From the NCBI GenBank assembly GCA_937901525.1, contig CALDHX010000089.1, positions 1 through 27,614 of the forward strand: a DNA stretch of 27,614 bases. Direction: 5' to 3'. The number at the start of each line of letters is the position of its first letter. The first letter of the stretch is position 1. The translations under genes and the position numbers were made by a program. Under the pieces are notes generated by a model. That model searched no databases. It was not told where the DNA came from and saw only the letters and a program-made list of their open reading frames with translations. This DNA comes from an uncultured Bacteroidales bacterium. Its GTDB lineage: Bacteria > Bacteroidota > Bacteroidia > Bacteroidales > P3. Positions 1 to 8,327 of this stretch are shown in pieces.

Positions 1-517
1 AAAGGGCAGGGCGGTCTTCTGCCTCATAGGCGGCGATCATCTTCTTGCCGCCGCCGCTGTAACCGGTGAGAGAGTGGCAACACAACGTTGCATCTTTACT
101 CAGAATGCCCGCTTTTACCAAGGGAGCCACCAAAGCGATGAATCCGCTGGCGTGGCATCCGGGGTTTGCGATTCTCTTTGAAACGGTAATCTTTTCTCTT
201 GCACCTGAAAGTTCAGGGAAGCCATATGCCCACGCGTCGTTCGTTCTGTGTGCAGTAGATGTATCAAGCACAACTACGTTTTCGTTTTCTATCATATCGA
301 CTGCTTCGATTGCCGCCGCATCGGGCAGGCAGAGAAAAGCAATGTCGCAAGCGTTGAGAGCTTCTTTTCTTGCCGCAACGTCTTTGCGCTTTTCTTCGGG
401 CAAGCTAAAGAAATCTTCTGTAGCAAAACCGAGAGTGGGAATAGCGGGGCGGCGAAGATTGTTGTTGTTAAAATCGCGCAACTTGTTCTCAACGATTTTG
501 GGGATTCGGGAAATGAT
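1..517 (-). pseudogene. argC: Type-2 N-acetyl-gamma-glutamyl-phosphate reductase fragment (ArgC, uncommon form)
   Basis: The minus strand is open from about 565 down to the window edge. Read in the frame whose codons start at position 2, it gives ArgC of the short, uncommon type found in Clostridia and alphaproteobacteria. Visible blocks, in order, are LPEEKRKD, CDIAFLCLPDAAAIEA, DTSTAHRT, WAYGFPEL, the catalytic-cysteine block NPGCHASGF, and LTGYSGGGKKMIA. ArgC makes N-acetylglutamate semialdehyde with NADPH in arginine synthesis. The fragment is cut at the window start. At its other end I see no NADP-binding glycine motif and no in-frame ATG, and matching sequence fades upstream of about position 415. 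Base composition is far more G+C rich than everything after about 530. It is best read as a piece of a gene from another genome, joined here by assembly or recombination. Family assignment is firm; status as a real local gene is doubtful. Confidence 0.8.
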
Positions 518-524
518 ATAAAAC

Positions 525-1039
525 ACCCTGTTTGGGATTTGGAGTATATAAAAAAGTTTAATATGTTAGCAGTCCTTAAAAGGTCATCTAAATACGAATA
601 CGTTGATGAAGTATGGCATTTAAGTATGAATGAAAATACAATGATGCCATACGAAAGTTATGTGCATACAAAACATTATGATAATCTTTCTTCCTTAGAA
701 CTATATGATGACATCTATTTAGGTATATATGGAAATGTGCCAACAAGAAAAATACTTTTTGAAAAACAATGTAATGAATTTAATTCTTACGGAAATTGTT
801 ATGATATAAGACAAGACAGCGTATATCTGGAATTGTTGCCAACTATACAACCATATAATTTGACAGAACAATGTCGCTTTGCAAACTTATCTTCATTAAT
901 ATATAATCCAATCACACTTCCTACAACTCAAACTGTTAATGTATTTAATACATTGCAAATAAATCAACAAAATATAATCAAACCTTGTGATAATATAGAT
1001 ACAGATATAATTTATGAGAAACCAGCAGTAATTGAATAA
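525..1039 (+). CDS. Hypothetical protein, 5'-truncated
   Basis: AT-rich reading frame that continues backwards into the G+C-rich argC fragment without a sensible start, so its true N-terminus is probably missing. The start given here only marks where composition becomes native; the first in-frame ATG inside native sequence is at 563. The native part is about 170 residues, rich in Tyr, Asn and Asp, with no signal peptide, membrane segment or motif that I recognise. It ends 12 bases before the signal-peptide protein at 1052 and is probably co-transcribed with it. Tyr/Asn richness is similar to that of the following exported protein, so it may be the C-terminal part of another exported protein. 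Function unknown. Confidence 0.5.
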
Positions 1040-1051
1040 AACAATAGCCTT

Positions 1052-2206
1052 ATGAAAAAGATAGCAATAATAATTTTATTAGCATTAAGTTTTAGAGCAT
1101 ATTCACAAGAACAAGAATATGATACAATAGTTTATTTCCCACAAACAATATTTGAATGTCCAATGTTGTTTGACCCTGTTTATTCACCTATATATTATGA
1201 TAATACAGCAGAGCAGCAAGCCTATATGCAAGCGACAGGTTACATATATCCTATACATGCGTATGCGAGGGCTTTTCATGATTTTGGAACTATTCACTTC
1301 TATTCGCATTGTGATAGTGCTTGGGCGAGTATAGATTTGGATTATATAGCGGATAACGCTACTTCTTTGATGGTAGGTTTTCATTCACTTCCAGGAATCA
1401 GAAGTTTTTTACAACCATATTATCTTTCAGATTTAGACACAGCTGCAAGAGTGATAGGAGTTGCAGCAAAAATATTTGGACACCAACCACCAAATTCTAT
1501 TTATCCTTATTTTGTTTTGTATGATCATACAGGAGCGTTAATAGATACTTCAATGATATTTTGTTGGCCTGATGGAAGTATAGAAGGTGAGTTTCCTTAT
1601 GGAGCAAATCCTTATCCTACACCAATAAAACACTATTATTTTGCTAATCAACATCAAATTCAAGCCTTTTCAATAGCATTTGATAAAAATAATTCTTGGT
1701 ATAATCAAAGTTTTGCAGGCAATAAACCATTTGAATTTGATCATACAATGTCTCTTATAGGTGGAGATAAAGATGCTGAATGGTATCACGAATGTAGATA
1801 TGATGATATAGGTTGTTATGAATACATTCCTCCTATGTATTTAATGTATGATTCTACAAATTGGGTAAGTTTTGACCAAGATCAATACTATCAATTCTAT
1901 TATAAAATGCAAATAGGATTTTTCCCAATTATTATAATTCCAAAGACAAATTCAAATTTAACATCCGAAGAATTATCAGAACATTGTAACATACTACCAA
2001 ATCCTGTAACAACATACGCAAAAGTATTAAGCAGATATAAAATAGAAAGATTAGAAGTCTTTGATGTGCAAGGCAAAAAAGTAGAAGAAATAAATGTAAA
2101 CGACTATGAATATTACATAGGAGTGCAAAACTATAACAAAGGCACATATTTAGTAAACATAGTTACGCAAAAAGGCACTACGACAAAGAAAATGATAGTG
2201 CAATAA
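1052..2206 (+). CDS. Secreted protein with T9SS C-terminal sorting domain
   Basis: 384-residue protein with a signal peptide (Lys-Lys, then a hydrophobic stretch, cleavage near AYSQ) and a C-terminal type A sorting domain over roughly the last 70 residues. The domain begins LPNPV, continues with IERLEVFDVQGKKV and GTYLVNIVT, and ends KKMIVQ. Such domains direct proteins through the type IX secretion system to the cell surface or medium, where the domain is usually removed. The middle part (about 20-310) is rich in Tyr, Phe, Asp and His and matches no catalytic motif I know. It follows the truncated ORF by 12 bases and ends at a strong terminator. No promoter of its own is evident. Surface or released protein of unknown role; the sorting domain is well supported. 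Confidence 0.85.
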   Translation: MKKIAIIILLALSFRAYSQEQEYDTIVYFPQTIFECPMLFDPVYSPIYYDNTAEQQAYMQATGYIYPIHAYARAFHDFGTIHFYSHCDSAWASIDLDYIADNATSLMVGFHSLPGIRSFLQPYYLSDLDTAARVIGVAAKIFGHQPPNSIYPYFVLYDHTGALIDTSMIFCWPDGSIEGEFPYGANPYPTPIKHYYFANQHQIQAFSIAFDKNNSWYNQSFAGNKPFEFDHTMSLIGGDKDAEWYHECRYDDIGCYEYIPPMYLMYDSTNWVSFDQDQYYQFYYKMQIGFFPIIIIPKTNSNLTSEELSEHCNILPNPVTTYAKVLSRYKIERLEVFDVQGKKVEEINVNDYEYYIGVQNYNKGTYLVNIVTQKGTTTKKMIVQ

Positions 2207-2241
2207 TTGTTTTTAGGTAAGTAATTGATAAATCAATATTC

Positions 2242-2280
2242 AAAGTGCGATAATATTTTTCTATTATCGCACTTTATTTT
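2242..2280 (+). terminator. Intrinsic terminator after the T9SS cargo gene
   Basis: Perfect 14-bp inverted repeat (2242-2255 with 2262-2275) around a six-base loop, followed by ATTTTATT. It lies 35 bases after the stop at 2206 and just upstream of the next promoter, so it separates the two transcription units. Confidence 0.85.
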
Positions 2281-2281
2281 A

Positions 2282-2313
2282 TTGCTAATTTCAACAAAAT
2301 TGTATTATCTTTG
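2282..2313 (+). promoter_or_regulatory. Bacteroidota-type promoter for the 2349 operon
   Basis: TTG at 2282-2284, a 21-base spacer, then TATCTTTG at 2306-2313, matching the -33/-7 consensus TTTG...TAnnTTTG of the Bacteroidota housekeeping sigma factor. Transcription should start near 2318-2320, giving a leader of about 30 bases before the ATG at 2349. Confidence 0.75.
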
Positions 2314-2348
2314 CACCAAAGAATAAAATAAAGAAAAAATAAATAGAA

Positions 2349-3281
2349 ATGAGAAAAAGTTTATTTTTAATAGCATTATTGTTTTTTGCAACGAGCTTAT
2401 TTGCTCAAAATACAAAAACATTAGACGATGAAAAGCTAACTGAGTTTGCTTATAAATTAAGTGCGTTGCCATTTAGCGAGAGAGACGTGATTGAAGATGC
2501 GTGTAAATTATTTGAAGAGACCTTTGCAGGCGATAAAGACGGAGCTGATTGGGGCTATCAATTGCTTTATTATTATCATGAAATATCTTGTGATGATAAA
2601 ACAGTAACCTTGCATAAGACTTTCTCAGAAGAGGAAATTAGAGCTTTGGTTCACGGAGATATTTATGTGCTTGGTGGTTTGAAAAAGGATATGAAACGTT
2701 TTCGTGATGAATATGGCAAATGGGGATACCGCATTATGAGTTTTGAAGACACATCTTATGCAATAGAAGTGCAACCTGGTTATCTTTATGAAAAGTATAA
2801 AGAAATGTTAACGCCAGAATATAGATATTATCGTGGACTTTGGATTGCTGAACACGATATTCCACCTTATTGGCACGCAACATTAGATATTCCAATGCAA
2901 GAGTTGTTCAATAGAATCGCTTGGAGAGATGAATTTTTAGATGAACACCCAGATTTTATTAGAGAAGACCTTGTTACAAGAGAGATAGAATATCTTTGTT
3001 TCTCTGTTACAAAAGGATTAGAGAATACTCCTGTTTACGATGAAAAAGACGTAATAAAACCAGAGTATAAAACAGCGTTGCAAACCTATTATAAAGCACA
3101 TCCAAAAACAAAATGGGGACTTTATATGACAGAATATGTACATCGTCTTGCTCTAAACAAATATAGAAACAGCAATGAAATTGATACATGGGTGATAAAC
3201 ACGCTTTATCCTCCTGAAAGAAAAAACATAGATCCACTTTTGAAATACAAAGATATATTGATAGATAACATAGTTGATTAA
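2349..3281 (+). CDS. Exported hypothetical protein
   Basis: 310 residues with a clear signal peptide (Arg-Lys followed by a Leu/Phe-rich core, cleavage near SLFAQ). There is no lipobox cysteine and no T9SS sorting domain, so the periplasm is the likely location. The mature part is charged and aromatic (many Tyr, Asp, Glu, Lys) and looks mainly helical, with segments such as YRYYRGLWIAEHDIPPYW in the middle. I do not recognise the family. It is the first gene of a four-gene operon starting from the promoter at 2282-2313, 14 bases ahead of the secreted dipeptidyl peptidase, which may hint at a role around peptide handling; that is inference from position only. Confidence 0.75.
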   Translation: MRKSLFLIALLFFATSLFAQNTKTLDDEKLTEFAYKLSALPFSERDVIEDACKLFEETFAGDKDGADWGYQLLYYYHEISCDDKTVTLHKTFSEEEIRALVHGDIYVLGGLKKDMKRFRDEYGKWGYRIMSFEDTSYAIEVQPGYLYEKYKEMLTPEYRYYRGLWIAEHDIPPYWHATLDIPMQELFNRIAWRDEFLDEHPDFIREDLVTREIEYLCFSVTKGLENTPVYDEKDVIKPEYKTALQTYYKAHPKTKWGLYMTEYVHRLALNKYRNSNEIDTWVINTLYPPERKNIDPLLKYKDILIDNIVD

Positions 3282-3295
3282 AAAATAAAAATTAT

Positions 3296-5443
3296 ATGAA
3301 AAAAATCTTAACATTATTATTAGCATTACTAATAGGAGGAGTTGCTTCTTCTCAACAAGAAATTACATTAGAAGATATTTGGGCAAAGGGGACTTTCCGA
3401 GGTAAAGGAATTGATGGCATTCGCTCAATGAAAGATGGGAAACACTATTGTATATTGACTCAAAACGCAATAGAAAAATACGATTACGCCAAAGCAAGCA
3501 AAGTAGGCGAGGTTGTAAATTTCTCAGGCTTAGACTTGAAAGGATATGTTGTAGATTATCAATTCTCAAAAGATGAAAGCAAGGTGTTGCTTATTTTAAA
3601 TCCTGAAATGATTTATCGTCATTCTTACTTGGCTGATTGTTTTGTTTACGATATTGCAACAAAAAAATTAACCTCTGTTGCAAAAGAGAAAATAAGATTA
3701 GCAGAATTTTCTCCAAACTCTCAAAAAGTAGCATACGTTTCAAATAATAATATTTTTATCTTTGATATTGCTTCAATGCAAACAAAACAAATCACAACAG
3801 ATGGTGAGTATAATCACATAATTAATGGTACTACCGATTGGGTTTATGAAGAAGAGTTTGCAATTACAAAAGGTTTCTTTTGGAGCAATGATTCTGAAAA
3901 AATAGCTTACTATAAATTTGATGAAAGTAAGGTAAAACAATTCTCTATGACAATGTATGGAGATTTGTATCCTATGGAATATGTTTATAAATACCCAAAA
4001 GCAGGAGAGGATAATTCAGTTGTAGAAATTTTTGTCTATGATTTGAAAAACGATAAAACAAATCACATAGACATGGGATTGAATAAAGATATTTATTTAC
4101 CACGTTTGCAATGGACTCCTAATGATGAGGTGTTTATTCACAAGTTAAATCGTCATCAAAATCAATATGAATTATTTATTGCCTCAACTAATGATTTCCA
4201 ACCTAAGAAAATCTACGAGGAAAGAAATCAATATTACATTGAACAAGTAGAAGATGTAGTATTTCTTAATGATAAAAAACACTTTATCTTAAAAAGCGAA
4301 AGAAATGGCTATATGAATTTGTATAAAATTGGTATTTACGATAGAAGTATTGACCCGATTACACAAGAAAAATATGACATTGACCAAATATGTTATATAA
4401 ATCCAAAAACAGAAGAAATATTCTACACAGCAGCTCAATCAGAAGCATATAACAGAGAGCTTTTAGTTGTTGATAAGAAAAAGAATATAAAGAAAATATC
4501 AAAAGAAATAGGTACATATTCAGCAGACTTTTCAGCAAATGGTGAATATTACATTTCAACTTTTTCAAATACCGATACGCCTACTCAATATACTATCAAC
4601 AATAGCAAAGGTGAAGTGTTGATTGTTTTGGAAGATAACAAAGAACAAAAAGAACTTTTGGCAAAATATGGAGCTGAAAGAAAAGAATTTGGAAAATTCA
4701 AAACAAGTCAAGGCACAGAATTGAATTATTGGATGATTAAACCGGCAAATATGGAAGCTGGTAAAGAATATCCTTTGTTGATGTATGTTTATGGAGGACC
4801 TGGAAGTCAAGAAGTGTTAAATTCTCAAAGCAGATTTTCAGATTATATGTGGTTCCGTATGCTTGCACAAAAAGGTTATGTAGTTGCTTGTGTAGATGGT
4901 AGAGGTACAGGAATGAGAGGAGAAGAATTTAAGAAATGTACTTACATGGAGCTTGGAAAATATGAAACAGAAGATCAAATAGAAGCAGCTAAATATTTTG
5001 GAAGTTTAGATTTTATTGATAAAGATAGAATTGGAATTTTTGGTTGGAGCTATGGCGGATATATGTCAACGCTTTGTATCACAAAAGGAGCAGATTATTT
5101 TAAAACTGCAATAGCTGTTGCTCCTGTAACTACTTGGAGATATTACGATAATGTATATACAGAACGTTTTATGCGTACTCCACAAGAAAATCCTTCGGGA
5201 TATGACGACAACTCGCCAATAAATCACGTAGAAAAACTAAAAGGAAACTATCTTTTAGTGCATGGAACGGCTGATGATAATGTTCATTTCCAAAATGCTG
5301 TGGATTTGATGACTGCTTTGATAAAAGCAAACAAACAATTTGAACAATTCTCTTATCCAAACAAGAATCACGGAATTTATGGAGGTAATACAAGATTACA
5401 TCTTTACACTTTGATGACAGATTTTATTTTTAGAAAATTATAA
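3296..5443 (+). CDS. Dipeptidyl peptidase IV (S9B serine peptidase), exported
   Basis: 715 residues, the usual length for bacterial DPP IV. A signal peptide (cleavage near ASSQ) is followed by a beta-propeller-like region to about residue 450 and a C-terminal alpha/beta-hydrolase domain. The substrate N-terminus is held by the double-Glu motif DWVYEEE (Glu185-Glu186). The catalytic triad is visible: Ser585 in GWSYGG, Asp660 in HGTADDNVHF, His692 in NKNHGIYGG, with spacing close to that of human DPP IV. It removes X-Pro or X-Ala dipeptides from peptides in the periplasm, a common trait of amino-acid-using Bacteroidales. It is the second gene of the operon, three bases before tilS, with a second secreted peptidase two genes on. 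The family is certain; the exact peptidase within S9B is likely. Confidence 0.93.
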   Translation: MKKILTLLLALLIGGVASSQQEITLEDIWAKGTFRGKGIDGIRSMKDGKHYCILTQNAIEKYDYAKASKVGEVVNFSGLDLKGYVVDYQFSKDESKVLLILNPEMIYRHSYLADCFVYDIATKKLTSVAKEKIRLAEFSPNSQKVAYVSNNNIFIFDIASMQTKQITTDGEYNHIINGTTDWVYEEEFAITKGFFWSNDSEKIAYYKFDESKVKQFSMTMYGDLYPMEYVYKYPKAGEDNSVVEIFVYDLKNDKTNHIDMGLNKDIYLPRLQWTPNDEVFIHKLNRHQNQYELFIASTNDFQPKKIYEERNQYYIEQVEDVVFLNDKKHFILKSERNGYMNLYKIGIYDRSIDPITQEKYDIDQICYINPKTEEIFYTAAQSEAYNRELLVVDKKKNIKKISKEIGTYSADFSANGEYYISTFSNTDTPTQYTINNSKGEVLIVLEDNKEQKELLAKYGAERKEFGKFKTSQGTELNYWMIKPANMEAGKEYPLLMYVYGGPGSQEVLNSQSRFSDYMWFRMLAQKGYVVACVDGRGTGMRGEEFKKCTYMELGKYETEDQIEAAKYFGSLDFIDKDRIGIFGWSYGGYMSTLCITKGADYFKTAIAVAPVTTWRYYDNVYTERFMRTPQENPSGYDDNSPINHVEKLKGNYLLVHGTADDNVHFQNAVDLMTALIKANKQFEQFSYPNKNHGIYGGNTRLHLYTLMTDFIFRKL

Positions 5444-5446
5444 ATA

Positions 5447-6775
5447 ATGCAAGAAAAATTAGAAGCTTTTGTAAGCGAAAATAATTTGTTTTGCAAAAAT
5501 GACAGAATCCTCATTGCCCTTAGTGGTGGTGTGGATTCTGTCGTTTTAGCACACCTTATGCTTAAAGCAAATTATGATATTGCCTTAGCACATTGCAATT
5601 TTCATCTTAGAGAAGAGGAGAGTAATAGAGACGAGGCTTTTGTTCGCTCTTGGGCAGAAAAGAATGGTGTTAGGCTTTTTGTGAAAGAGTTTGATACATT
5701 TTCATATATGAAAGAAAATAAGCTTTCTTTGGAAATGGCAGCAAGGGATTTGCGTTATCAATGGTTTGATTCTCTCTTAAAAGAATATGGATTTTCTTAT
5801 TTAGCTACTGCACATCATTTAGATGACTCGATAGAAACGTTTTTTATCAATCTTTTGCGAGGTACAGGCATTGCAGGATTACATGGAATACAAGCTAAAA
5901 ATGACAAAATTATAAGGCCCTTATTATTTGCCACAAGAGAAGAAATACTCTCCTATGCAAAGCAGAATTCTATTTCCTATGTTGAAGACTCAACAAATAG
6001 CGAAACAAAATTTACTCGTAATAAAATACGACATAATCTATTCCCTATACTTAAAGAACTTAATCCTAATTTTGAATTTGCATTAAAAAAAGATATAGAA
6101 CATTTAAGAGATACAGAATTTGTTTTTCGCAGAGAAATAGAGAAAGTAAAACAAGAAATAATAGAAAAGGAAAAAGACGTATTTAAAATAAAAATTGAAA
6201 GACTTCAAGAATTAACACCATTAAATATATATCTTTACGAAATATTGTCTGAATATGGCTTTAATGAAACACATATAAATGATATATTGCTTTGTTTAAA
6301 CGAAAATTCGGGTAAACAATTTTTCTCAAAAACACATCGTCTTTTAAAAGATAGACAGTATATTTTTATAGACAAAATAAAAGATGAAAGTAAAAATGAT
6401 TTCTTTCTTATAAATCAAGAGCAAGGCTCATTGATATATCCTTTGCGAATGCAAATGGAAGTAATGAGAGATTTGAAGTTTGTAAATATCTCCAAGAGTA
6501 AAAACATTGCAATGCTTGATTTTGATTTATTGAAGTTTCCTCTTGTACTTAGAAAATGGAGACAAGGAGATAGCTTTGTGCCTTTTGGAATGAAGAAGGA
6601 AAAGAAATTGAGCGACTATTTCACTGCAAATAAATATTCCTTAATAGATAAAGAAAACCAATGGATTTTATGTAGTGAAGAAAAAATAATATGGATAGTA
6701 GGGGAGAGAATAGACGATAGATTTCGCATAAGCAACACAACAAAAAATATATTAAAAATAGAGGTAGAAAAATGA
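5447..6775 (+). CDS. tilS: tRNA(Ile)-lysidine synthase
   Basis: 442 residues, typical length. The N-terminal PP-loop ATPase has SGGVDS at 26-31 and the second conserved block TAHHLDDSIETFFINLLRGTG near 121-141. The C-terminal TilS substrate-binding domain shows LRKWRQGDSFVPFGM and KKLSDYF. The enzyme uses ATP and lysine to convert C34 of the CAU anticodon of tRNA-Ile2 to lysidine, changing both charging (Met to Ile) and decoding (AUG to AUA). It starts three bases after the dipeptidyl peptidase stop and its TGA overlaps the ATG of the next gene (ATGA at 6772-6775), so it is translationally coupled. A CAU-anticodon tRNA that fits its substrate lies 1.3 kb downstream at 8070. Confidence 0.97.
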   Translation: MQEKLEAFVSENNLFCKNDRILIALSGGVDSVVLAHLMLKANYDIALAHCNFHLREEESNRDEAFVRSWAEKNGVRLFVKEFDTFSYMKENKLSLEMAARDLRYQWFDSLLKEYGFSYLATAHHLDDSIETFFINLLRGTGIAGLHGIQAKNDKIIRPLLFATREEILSYAKQNSISYVEDSTNSETKFTRNKIRHNLFPILKELNPNFEFALKKDIEHLRDTEFVFRREIEKVKQEIIEKEKDVFKIKIERLQELTPLNIYLYEILSEYGFNETHINDILLCLNENSGKQFFSKTHRLLKDRQYIFIDKIKDESKNDFFLINQEQGSLIYPLRMQMEVMRDLKFVNISKSKNIAMLDFDLLKFPLVLRKWRQGDSFVPFGMKKEKKLSDYFTANKYSLIDKENQWILCSEEKIIWIVGERIDDRFRISNTTKNILKIEVEK

Positions 6776-7992
6776 AAAAAATAATATTAATAATTTCAAT
6801 ATTGCTGATTTCTTTCACCAATTTATCAGCTCAAAATGACGAAATTTCTTCACTTTGTCATAAAATCAACCAAGATTCCTTAAAACAAAACGTAATAGAA
6901 TTGCAGGAATTTTCAACTCGTTACGCATATTCTCCAAATAGAAAGCAAGTTGCCGAATATCTAAAAGGCAGATTGGAAAATTATGGCTTTGAAGTTGTTT
7001 TAGATTCTTTTCTTTTACAATTAGGGTGGTTTCCTACCGATGCAGATACCTTGTGGCAATATAATGTAATAGGAGAAAAAAAAGGATTATGGGCAGAAGA
7101 CACTACAATACACTTGATGGCACACTACGATTCGCGCTCCGATATGGAAGGATTTGAGGATTATTTTAATTTTGCACCAGGAGCAGATGACAATGCAAGC
7201 GGAGTGGCAGCAATATTGGAGATTGCGAGGATTTTTAATGAAGAAAATATCACTCCAATCAAAACACTTGTGATAGATTTCTTTGCAGCCGAAGAGCAAG
7301 GCCTAAGAGGAAGTTGGGATAGAATAGAAAAAATTTCAACACCTATTTGGCAAGAAGACATAAAAGCTGCAATTAATCTTGATATGGTAGGATACTGCAC
7401 AAGCGATTCTCTTGATTATGTCTTTGATGTTATAACTTACAATGATAGCGATGAGCTTACACAAATGGCAACTAACTTTGCTCAGCAATATACCTTGCTT
7501 ACACCAAACGAAACAATGGAAAATAATTACGCTTCCGATTCTTATAGTTTTAATTCTTACGGAGTGAAAAGCGTATTTTTAATGGAACACGAATTTACGC
7601 CACATTATCACACAGAAAGAGATGTTTACAACACAATAAACTATCATTTTATGCGAGAAATTACAAAAGTAGCACTTGCACTCGCATACGAATGCAGCGT
7701 AAACAATAATTATGGAGTAGTAAGCATAAAAGACGTTGAGAAACCTTCATCAGAAGTTAAATTATTGACAAATCCTGTGAAAAATCATTTAACAATATCT
7801 TGTAGAAATCTTAATTCTCAGGCTAAATATGAAATTTACAATCAATCTTCACAGATTTTACAAGAAGGAGTAGTAGAAAATCCTAATGGAGTAAATATAA
7901 TAGATTGTAATGCTTTAAATAATGGAATTTATTTTTTAAAAATAATTAGTGAAAATCAAGTATTTACAAAAAAAGTAATAATTTTACAATAA
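6772..7992 (+). CDS. Secreted M28 zinc aminopeptidase with T9SS sorting domain
   Basis: 406 residues: signal peptide (cleavage near LSAQ), M28 peptidase domain about 30-305, and a T9SS sorting domain over the last ~75 residues (LLTNPVKNHL, then GIYFLKII, ending KKVIILQ). The two-zinc site expected for M28 is complete: His118 (MAHYDS), Asp139 (GADDNASG), catalytic Glu174 with ligand Glu175 (AAEEQGL), Asp204 (NLDMVGY) and His280 (HYHTERD). Spacing resembles the secreted Vibrio leucyl aminopeptidase. It probably releases N-terminal residues from peptides at the cell surface or outside, complementing the operon's dipeptidyl peptidase. Its ATG overlaps the tilS stop. The sorting domain implies export by the T9SS, of which porW in this window is a component. 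Confidence 0.92.
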   Translation: MKKIILIISILLISFTNLSAQNDEISSLCHKINQDSLKQNVIELQEFSTRYAYSPNRKQVAEYLKGRLENYGFEVVLDSFLLQLGWFPTDADTLWQYNVIGEKKGLWAEDTTIHLMAHYDSRSDMEGFEDYFNFAPGADDNASGVAAILEIARIFNEENITPIKTLVIDFFAAEEQGLRGSWDRIEKISTPIWQEDIKAAINLDMVGYCTSDSLDYVFDVITYNDSDELTQMATNFAQQYTLLTPNETMENNYASDSYSFNSYGVKSVFLMEHEFTPHYHTERDVYNTINYHFMREITKVALALAYECSVNNNYGVVSIKDVEKPSSEVKLLTNPVKNHLTISCRNLNSQAKYEIYNQSSQILQEGVVENPNGVNIIDCNALNNGIYFLKIISENQVFTKKVIILQ

Positions 7993-8008
7993 AAAAACAA
8001 AGAAAAAT

Positions 8009-8040
8009 TTTGGTAGATTCAAATAAAGGTGCTATTTTTG
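8009..8040 (+). promoter_or_regulatory. Promoter of the tRNA gene
   Basis: TTTG at 8009-8012, a 20-base spacer, then TATTTTTG at 8033-8040. This is a near-ideal Bacteroidota promoter 30 bases upstream of the tRNA, so the tRNA does not depend on the peptidase operon. The 5' leader contains a 6-bp hairpin (TTTCAG 8048-8053 with CTGAAA 8063-8068), which may help RNase P processing. Confidence 0.75.
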
Positions 8041-8069
8041 CAAACGCTTTCAGGGAATAACGCTGAAAC

Positions 8070-8143
8070 GGTCCCATAGCTCAGTTGGTTAGAGCACCTG
8101 ACTCATAATCAGGGGGTCCTTGGTTCGAGCCCAAGTGGGACCA
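8070..8143 (+). tRNA. tRNA with CAU anticodon, probably tRNA-Ile2 (lysidine type)
   Basis: Complete 74-nt cloverleaf. The acceptor stem GGTCCCA (8070-8076) pairs with TGGGACC (8136-8142), followed by discriminator A at 8143. The D arm contains AGCTCAGTTGGTTAGAGC. The anticodon stem CCTGA/TCAGG holds the loop CTCATAA with CAT at 8104-8106. The T arm is CTTGGTTCGAGCCCAAG. CCA is not encoded. CAT could mean Met or Ile2. Base pairs C4-G69 and C5-G68 are those known to favour the TilS substrate tRNA-Ile2 in E. coli, whereas elongator tRNA-Met has U4-A69 and A5-U68. Together with tilS 1.3 kb upstream this favours Ile2; software would probably label it Met. Confidence 0.95.
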
Positions 8144-8150
8144 CTTCAAT

Positions 8151-8190
8151 AAAAGGAGAGATTTTAAAAAGCCTCTCCTTTTTGTTTTTA
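8151..8190 (+). terminator. Terminator after the tRNA
   Basis: Ten-base inverted repeat AAAAGGAGAG (8151-8160) / CTCTCCTTTT (8173-8182), followed by TGTTTTTAT. The A-run on the 5' side gives a T-run on the other strand, so it may also stop transcription arriving from the Abi side. Confidence 0.85.
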
Positions 8191-8238
8191 TGATTCAGAA
8201 AATTTTTTCTTTGATTTTATTTAAAAAGGAAGGGAAAT

Positions 8239-8327
8239 AAAAACGCCCCTCAAGTGTGCTATCTTTCGAGGAAGCATGAGAGGCTTATTATCTCTGAGTT
8301 TATTACAACTATCTTTACTAAAAGTTT
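8239..8327 (-). ncRNA. Predicted small structured RNA linked to the Abi_2 gene (abiF RNA-like)
   Basis: On the minus strand, just past the Abi_2 stop (8382), lies a complete small transcription unit: promoter (8331-8360), a ~88-nt transcribed region, and an intrinsic terminator. The 3' half folds as GCCTCTCA (8284-8277) with TGAGGGGC (8252-8245), including one G-T pair. A further TGC/GCA pairing (8276-8274 with 8259-8257) sits inside, and GTTTTTA follows (8244-8238). The 5' half is A/U-rich, with the octamer AAAGATAG at 8316-8309 repeated at 8266-8259. No convincing ORF fits: the 62-codon frame covering 8221-8409 starts inside the Abi gene. A structured RNA next to Abi_2/AbiF genes is known (the abiF RNA motif), and it has been reported to act as RNA antitoxin to AbiF. 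Position and architecture fit this; the match to that family is inferred, not computed. Confidence 0.65.

Noticed and set aside
66..521. Plus-strand 151-codon ORF
   Set aside because: Complement of the ArgC coding frame; the protein matches no family, whereas the minus frame gives strong ArgC motifs.
248..1039. A single 263-codon plus-strand gene across the whole span
   Set aside because: Its first ~90 codons are antisense to the clear ArgC frame and differ in composition from the rest; only the AT-rich part after ~525 is plausible.
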